This document shows positions 57,254 through 64,000 of a DNA stretch of 64,000 nt, piece after piece. This DNA comes from Balaenoptera acutorostrata (lineage: Eukaryota; Chordata; Mammalia; Artiodactyla; Balaenopteridae). The stretch's first letter is position 1. Each line of letters begins with the position of its first letter. Where the stretch lies: assembly GCF_949987535.1 (NCBI RefSeq), contig NC_080066.1:96112413-96176412 (forward strand). The letters run 5' to 3'. The position numbers and the translations under genes are program-made. The notes under the pieces are model-generated. The model was not told where the DNA came from, made no database searches, and worked only from the letters and a program-made list of their open reading frames with translations.

Positions 57254-57280
57254 GGAGGAGGAGGAGGAGGAGGAGGAGGG
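57254..57280. repeat. (GGA)n simple repeat
   Basis: About eight GAG/GGA units in a purine-rich region. On the minus strand it gives a run of nine prolines. Confidence 0.9.
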
Positions 57281-60200
57281 CTGTAGACTGTGCTCCCGGT
57301 GGATAGCTGGTTTGGGGAAGTGGGCTGAGAAGGAGGGCAGGGAAGGGGTTGAGGCCCAGGAAGGGATACTGGGGGTGCTAAAGGGGGACCCAGAGGTGAG
57401 AGCCCGAGGGGTGCGAGGACCAGAAGAGTGACCTCAGGGATGGGCTGGGGATCCAGATCCTTTAGGGTGCATAGGGGCAACATATGGGGAGAAGCAGCCC
57501 AGGCCCTGTGCATGGTCTTAGTTGGTTCAGGCTGCACAGGTCACTGTCCTGAGTCTGGACTGTGGGCCGTGGTTAGCAGACTACAAGAGATGTTGGTGTG
57601 AGGTCTAGGTGTCCCCAGCATCTCGTTACCACCAGCAGGCCCACGTTTTGGGAATGTTGATCTAAGGGTGCTGGTCTGAGGGGTGGCTGGTACCCTGCTT
57701 GCTCAGAGCCTTTGGAGCAGTCTGGTTTCCGCAGGAATTTGGGAATTTCTATGTAGTGCTGTTGCAGTGTGGACCACAGGCTGTAAGGAATGAAAGTGGC
57801 CAATCTTTTAGGCAGAGGGGACTTCCAGGTAAGTGCCTAGAGCTCTGTGGTTTACTTCCTGCCTATGACATCAGGCAGTCACATAACCTCTGGTGTTGTG
57901 GCTAGTACAGGGTTGGGGAACTGTCTGCCTCCCCCAGGCTTAGGGAGGAATTACTGCCCAGGCCTAGATTACTGACTGTTCCCATTCCTGGAACTGGGCC
58001 TGTAATGGCTTCGTAGCTGATTCACTGGCATGGTTTGTTCATTCAGTACCTGTTGTCACATAGAGTGACCTCCCTGTGTGTCCTGTGTATCTGAGTCTGA
58101 CCTACGAGTCTGGCTTTTGAGAACTGGGCTTAATTACTTGTACTGCTTACCTGGCTCCAAGTTTTATTATAAGAAAGGATAGCAGCCTTTTAAAAAATAA
58201 TGATCTCTTCTTTGTAGGGCACCTTTCTTTTAAGTTTAATGATGGCTATTTTATATTTATTGGACCCCTTAGTGCTTGGCTTTTTTGTGTCAGTCAGGAG
58301 TTCATTCCTTATAAGAGGTGAAACTGGAGGCAGGTGGATTGTCAGAGGCCCTGCTGTGTGCCTGGCGCCAAGCCCAGTGGAGATGGCGGGAGACCCAGCT
58401 CCGGGCTCCTTCCCCTGCTCTGGGCTCAGGTTGCTGTGAGTGGCCAAACCAGTTATGGAGCCCCGGGAAGGGCTGGGTGGGTGGCTGCTAATTCATGACT
58501 CATTATTCCCCTCCGTGATGTGGGCTCTGGGGGGATAACATTTAGTTCCCACTACGGTTCTCTTATCAGTCTGCTATAGTGATTTCTTCCCTTTTCCAGG
58601 CTTAGTTTCTCAAAAGGAAGTATTAGCAGGTAGAAGGGGAAATTATGAAATAGTGTGGGAAGGTCTCCTAGGGTTGGGGCAGCACCCACTTCCTTCTGCT
58701 CTTCAATAGGCCTGAAGTAATTGACATAGTTGAGGCTTCCTAATTGTGTTTGGTTGAGAACAAATGGACGTTTGCCCCTTTCATTCAATAGATATTTACT
58801 GTGTGCCTACTGAGTACCAGGTGCTGTCCAGTGCACAGTTCTGGCCCCTGGGGATAGGCAAAACTCCCTGCCCCCTAAAGCACATTCCCTTTATTCGTAA
58901 GAACCCCCATAATTTCCTGTACCTGTATGCTCTCATTTGAGGCACAATCATAACCAGTTTATCTGTTTTTCCAGACCATACCAGAAAAGAAACAGTAGAT
59001 TATAAGCACTTCCAGAGACATGCTGGCATCTGGCACAGTCTAGTAGAGGCTGACTGGGGAGGAGATAGAGAAACTATAAAAAGAGTAGAATTTAAGATCA
59101 TTACCACCTAAGGAAGCATAGGGAAAGCCTGACTCTGCCCTCAGTAACATCTGAACATGTTGTGCTGTTCAGTAGTTTCTGTTCCGAATGATCATCCTGA
59201 GATATGGAAGACAGATTAAATTCAAGTAGTGTCCTACGATGGGGAAAGGGAGTAATATTTTAGAAAGACATTAGGAGGAAGACCACACTTCTGCAAATTG
59301 GAGTTTAAAGTCCTCGTGGAGCTTATGTTCATCTGAGATCTCTGTCATTCTGGGGCTGAGCCTTGGAGACAGCCTGGTCCTCTGAAAAACCATGGTCTGG
59401 GCAGGGGGCATCGGGTGAGAAGCCCCTCAACTGTCACCTAGCTCTTTTCTGTGAAGTCTCAGGAAATGCAAATGAATGTTTCCAAGTGCTAGGGAAACCT
59501 GGGGATTTAGGAGAAACCTATAGGTAAAGAAGGAAAACAGCAAGTGTTAAGACAATTCAGTAGCTTTTGGCACCTTCCAGTGGCTGCTTCAACCTTGCCT
59601 AGGTGTCCCAGCACTTGCAGACTCGGTTTCATAGAGTAGCTGCCAACCCCAGTGCCTGGGATTAGATGGTCCTGTCTTTCTCTCACATCATTACATGTAG
59701 GGTCCTTCTATTTCTTTGTTCTTCTGAAAGTTCCTCTTCCTTCCCAACTTATCATAGATAAGAAAAATATTGTTGCATCTTTTTGCCCTGAATCCAGACT
59801 CTTGAGCTGCTAATAAGGTAGAATATTTCGTAATAAACAATATTGACACGGAAGCTTTTCAGAGGCCTGCTGTAGGAGAGTTGTGTTTACATGATGAGAA
59901 ATTCTTCAGGCACCAGTCACTCCAGGAGGGCTGGACAAAGCTGGGCGTCCTATTTGTAACACAAAATACCAAACTCCAGGCCAACCGGTTCAAAGTCAGA
60001 ACTGGCCTTCGAGGCTAAAACCCAGCAGTGGGCCTTGCCCAGGGCAGGCTTAGCAGCTAACCATAGTAATAACTAGTTAATCAGGACAGACACACTTGGC
60101 CAGCATTCTTAGGCCAGCTGGGTTTTGGTTCATGGCCACTCTGGAAGATCTCAGGCTACCTACCCGTACCCCCTACACTTTGAATGAGAGTAGTTCAGAG

Positions 60201-60694
60201 CCCCTGGGGGCTAACCAAGGGTAGAATTTTAGAACATCCCCCAGCAGACCTGAAACCAGCCTTGTACACCTCAAGAATTCATACTGGACTCACCTGGGCC
60301 CATTGTGGACCCATGTCCATCCCTGGAGTTCCTGTCAGGGTGGCATTGTCCTGGGCTGGTGTCACAATTTACCTCCCTCCCAGGAGTGGATAAACAAGAG
60401 GTTTGGACCTTATATTGAGTGCCTGGTTTTTGTTAGGTACTTCACATGGGTTATTTTCTTTAATCCTCACAGCAGCCCTATGCGTAGGGGATACTTCCCA
60501 CACTTTGTAGTTGAAGAACCTAAGGCTGAGTGAGATCCAGTAATTTGCCCAAGGTCACGCTAGTAGTATGCGGAAGATTCAAAATTTGAAAACACATGTT
60601 AGATTCCAGAGCCTTCTTTCTTTCAGTGAACCATGCTACTTCCTAGCTTAGAATAGTTGAAAGAAGCTCAGCATCCCTGGTTTTTTGCTTTTTG

Positions 60695-61034
60695 TTTTTA
60701 ATTTTTAAAAATAAATTTATTTATTATTTATTTTTTGGCTGTGTTGGGTCTTTGTTGCTGCACACGGGCTTTCTCTAGTTGCGGCGAGTGGGGGCTACTC
60801 TTCGTTACAGTGTGCAAGCTCCTCATTGCTGTGGCTTCTCTTGTTGCGGAGCATGGGCTCTAGGCGCTGGGGCTTCAGTAGTTGTGGCTCATGGGCCCTA
60901 GAGCACAGGCTCAGTAGTTGTGGCACACGAGCTTAATTGCTGCGCGGCATGTGGCATCTTCCCGGACCAGGGCTCAAACCCATGTCCCCTGCATTGGCAC
61001 ACGGATTCTTAACCACTGTGCCACCAGGGAAGTC
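60695..61034 (-). mobile_element. CHR-type SINE
   Basis: Reverse full-length copy ending CCACCAGGGAAGTCCCC. Confidence 0.93.
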
Positions 61035-61564
61035 CCCTGTTTTTCTAGATATAATTGACATATAACATATTAGTTTCAGGTATACAACATAATGATTCGA
61101 TATGTTTGATGTATATATTGTGAAATGATCACCACAATAAGTCTAAGTAAATTACACCCATCACTGTACATAGTTAAAATTTGTTTTTTCTTGTGATAAG
61201 AACTTTTAAGATCTACTCTCTTAGTAACTTTCAAATAAACAGTACAGTATTAACTGTAGTTGCCATGCTGTACATTACATCCCCATGGCTTATTTATTTT
61301 ATAACTGGGAGTTTGTACATTTTGACATTTTGCTCCCCCCACCCTCCGCCAGCTACCTGCCTCTAGCAACCACCAATCTGTTCTCTGTATCTATGAATTG
61401 TTTCTTGTTTGTTTGTTTTTTAGAGTCCACATGTAAATGAGATCATATGATATTTGTCTTTCTCTGTCTGACTCATTTCACTCAGCATAATGCCCTCAAT
61501 GTCCATCCATATTGTCACTAATGGAAAGATTTCCTTTTTTATGGCTGAATGAGTATATCTGTCT

Positions 61565-61605
61565 ATCTGTGTGTATACGTGTGTGTGTGTATGTATATGT
61601 ATAAT
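61565..61605. repeat. TG/TA-rich simple repeat
   Basis: A run of GTGTGTAT-type units within L1 sequence. Confidence 0.8.
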
Positions 61606-61794
61606 CTCACATCTTCTTTATCCATTCATCCATCAGTAGACACTTAGGTTGTTTCCATGTCTTGGCTACTGTAAATAATGCTGCATTGAACATGGGGGTG
61701 CATTATATTTTCAAGTTAGTATTTTCATTTCTTTTGGATAAATACCCAGAAGTGGAATTGCTGGATCATTTGGTAGTTCTATTTTTTATTTTTA

Positions 61795-61922
61795 AATATT
61801 TATTTATTTATTTAGGCCATGCCGTGCAGCTTGTGGGATCTTAGTTCCGTGACCAGGGATCCATCCAGGCCGTTGGCAGTGAAGGTGCAGAGTTCTAACC
61901 ACTGGACTGTCAGGGAATTCCC
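61795..61922 (-). mobile_element. Short CHR-family SINE inside the L1
   Basis: Reverse short form ending GACTGTCAGGGAATTCCC. The flanking TAGTTCTATTTTT text is duplicated on both sides (about 61773 and 61923). Confidence 0.88.
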
Positions 61923-62674
61923 AGTAGTTCTATTTTTAATTTTTTGAGGAACCTCTATACAGTTTTTCATAGTGGCTGCACTGATAGTGTACGTGAGTTC
62001 CCTGTTCTCCACATCCTCACCAACACTTATTCTTGTCTTTTTGATAATAGCTATTCTAACAGGTGTAAGGTAGTACCTTGTGGTTTTGATTTGCATTTGC
62101 CTGATGGATAATGATGTTGAGCACCTTTTCATGTACCTGTTGGCCATCTGTATATCTTCTTTGGAAAAATGTCTATTCAGATCCTCTGCCCATTTATTAA
62201 TCAGATTGGGTTTTTTGTTGTTTGTTTGTTTGTAGGTTGTTTTTTGTTTTGGGGTTTTTTTGTTTGTTTGTTTGCTATTGAATTGTATGAGTTCTTCATA
62301 TATTTTGGATATTAACCCCTTATCAGATATATGATTTGAAAATATTTTCTCCCATTCCGTAATTTCCCTTTTCATTTTGTTGATGGTTTCCTTTGCTGTG
62401 CAGAAGCTTTTTAGTTTGATGTAGTCCCACTTGTTTATTTTTTGCTTTTGTTGCTTTTGCTTTTGCTCTCAAATCCAAAAAAAAAATCATTGCCAGGACC
62501 AACGTTAAGGAGCTTACTCCCTATGTTTCCTTTTTGGAATTTTATAATTTCAGGTCTTACATTCAAGTCTTTAATCCATTTTGAGTTAATTTTTGTGTAT
62601 GGTGTAAGATAGCGATCCAGTTTCATTCTTTTGCATGTGGCAAAATGGGGAATGCAGTTTCCCCAACACCATTT

Positions 62675-62944
62675 TTTATTTTTTAAAATTTTATTGGGGA
62701 AAATTTTTTTATTGGAGTATAGCTGATTTACAATGTTGTGTTAGTTTCAGGTGTACAGCAAAGTGATTCAGTTATACATATACATATATTCATTCTTTTT
62801 CAGATTCTTTACCCATATAGGTTATTACAGAATATTGAGTAGAGTTCCCTGTGCTATACAGTAGGTCCTTGTTGGTTATCTATTTTATATACAGCAGTGT
62901 GTGTATGTTAATCCCAAGCTCCTAATTTATCCCTCCACTCCCCG
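62675..62944 (-). mobile_element. 5'-truncated LINE-1 inserted in an older L1
   Basis: Begins with T-rich tail sequence and 'attggagtatagctgatttacaatg', the reversed 3' end of a younger L1. It is flanked by the 11-bp duplication CAACACCATTT (62664-62674 and 62945-62955). Host L1 reading resumes exactly after it. Confidence 0.92.
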
Positions 62945-64000
62945 CAACACCATTTATTGAAGAGACTGTTCTTTTCCCATTGCATATTCTTGGCTTCTTT
63001 GTCCTTTCCCCATTACATAGTCTTGGCTCCTTTGTTGTAAATTAATTGACCGTATATGTGTGGGTTTATTTCTGGGCTATTCTGTTCCATTGATCAAGGT
63101 GTCTGTTTCTATGCCAATACCATACAGTTTTGATTACTGTAACTTTATAAATAGTTTGAAATCAGGACATGTGATGCCTCTAGCTTTGTTCTTCTTTCTC
63201 AAGATTGCTTTGCCTATTTGGGGTCTTTTGTGGGTCCATACAAATTTTAGGATTTTTTTTTTCCTGTGAAAATGCCATTGGAATTTTGATAGGGATTGCA
63301 TTGAATCCATAGATTGCTTTGGGTAGTAAAGACATTTAAACAATATTAATTCTTCCACACCATGAGCATGGAATATCTTTCCTCTTATTTGGTCTTCTTC
63401 AACTTCTTTAATCATTGTCTTTTTGTTTTCAGTGTACAGATCTTTCACCTCCTTGGCTAAATTTATTTTTAGGTATTTTATTCTTTTTGATGAAATTGTA
63501 AATGGGATTGTTTTCTTAATTTCTCTTTCTGATCATCCATTGTTAGTGCCTAGAAATGCAAGAGACTTTTGTGTATTGCTTTTGTATCCTGCCACTTTAC
63601 TGAATTCTTTTGTTCTAACAGGTTTTTTGGTGGACCCTTTAGGGTTTTCTATATATATAATATGTCATCTGCAAATAGTGACAGTTTTACTTCTTCCTTT
63701 TTGATTTGGATGCTTTTTATTTCTTTTCCTTGCCTAATTGCTCTGGCTAAGACTTCCAATACTATGGTGAATAAAAGAGGGTAGAGTAGGCATCCTTGTC
63801 TTGTTTCTGATTCTTAGAGGAAAAGCTTTCAGCTTTTCACCATGGAGTATGATATTAGCTGTGGACTTGTCATATATGGCCTTTATTAAGTTGAAGTATA
63901 TTCCCTCTATACCCACTTTGTTGAGAGTTTTTATCGTAAATGGATGTTGAATTTTGTTAAATGCCTTTTCTGCATCTCTTGAGATGATCATAAGATGTTT

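Larger units (their letters stand above)
47083..64000 (+). other. DNAJC17: DNAJC17 intron 1 (inferred, incomplete)
   Basis: No HPD-containing exon was seen. Contents include L2 fragments (48810-49440, 51300-51540, 52320-52640), L1 segments on both strands, CHR SINEs, MIR fragments (53450-53640, 54190-54340, 60410-60600) and a GGA repeat. The stretches 47300-48480, 55010-55660 and 56760-60400 look unique, with nothing recognised. Confidence 0.7.
61037..64000 (-). mobile_element. Long LINE-1 (minus orientation), truncated by window end, with two insertions
   Basis: Starting from an L1 3'-UTR-like stretch (61040-61560), the minus strand runs back through L1 ORF2. A C-terminal block lies at 61960-62375 (e.g. 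[20 protein letters not shown]), with more at 62500-62626, 63134-63448 and reverse transcriptase text at 63734-63991 ([13 protein letters not shown]). Frames are broken by stops and shifts, so it is inactive. Insertions are a short SINE (61795-61922) and a 3'-end L1 fragment (62675-62944). Confidence 0.9.

Noticed and set aside
61812..62375. 187-codon frame on the minus strand as a host gene
   Set aside because: L1 ORF2 C-terminal text mixed with SINE and simple repeat; broken frames.
47083..64000. Search for DNAJC17 exon 2 (J-domain helix II and HPD motif)
   Set aside because: No frame with the expected residues was seen on the plus strand, so no further DNAJC17 exon is reported.

Overview
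The window is nuclear DNA from a mammal, most likely a cetacean (dolphin or whale). Four multi-exon, orthologue-like vertebrate genes sit among dense interspersed repeats. The dominant SINE has a tRNA-Glu-like head and a long body ending in a short A-rich/(TAAA)n tail. That is the CHR family of cetaceans, hippos and ruminants; no ruminant-specific Bov SINE was noticed. The species cannot be named from the sequence alone.

The gene order matches human 15q15.1 read in reverse. Positions 1-5790 are intergenic DNA downstream of SPINT1. SPINT1 (minus strand, coding exons 15617 to 6473) encodes HAI-1, a type I membrane Kunitz inhibitor of matriptase/HGFA-type serine proteases. From 16 to 30 kb is intergenic DNA with SINEs, MaLR LTRs, a complete solo ERV LTR and an RPL12 retropseudogene. 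PPP1R14D (plus strand, coding exons 30453 to 38658) encodes a small PKC-responsive inhibitor of protein phosphatase 1. ZFYVE19/ANCHR (minus strand, coding exons 46630 to 40138) is a FYVE-finger abscission-checkpoint protein, tail-to-tail with PPP1R14D. DNAJC17 (plus strand) begins at 47005, head-to-head with ZFYVE19 across a 374-bp GC-rich interval. Only its first coding exon is visible; the remaining 17 kb is interpreted as intron 1, rich in LINE-1 and SINE sequence.

The genes are neighbours rather than a pathway: pericellular proteolysis (SPINT1), phosphatase regulation (PPP1R14D), cytokinesis/ESCRT timing (ZFYVE19) and a splicing-linked J protein (DNAJC17). All 26 coding exons in view were joined by reading frame and splice sites, giving 509, 146 and 399 residues for the three complete genes.

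No previously undescribed system was found. The observations most worth checking are all in ordinary genes. SPINT1 has Leu instead of the expected Lys at the reactive (P1) site of Kunitz domain 2. The alternative SPINT1 exon extension that encodes 16 residues in the long human isoform carries an in-frame TGA here. The human SPINT1 start codon is ACG here. ZFYVE19 intron 1 needs a GC-AG boundary. The shared ZFYVE19/DNAJC17 promoter holds two ACTACA/TCCCA (ZNF143/THAP11-like) motifs. Several repeat nests record a readable order of insertions. Statements about human proteins rest on memory, not on an alignment run here.
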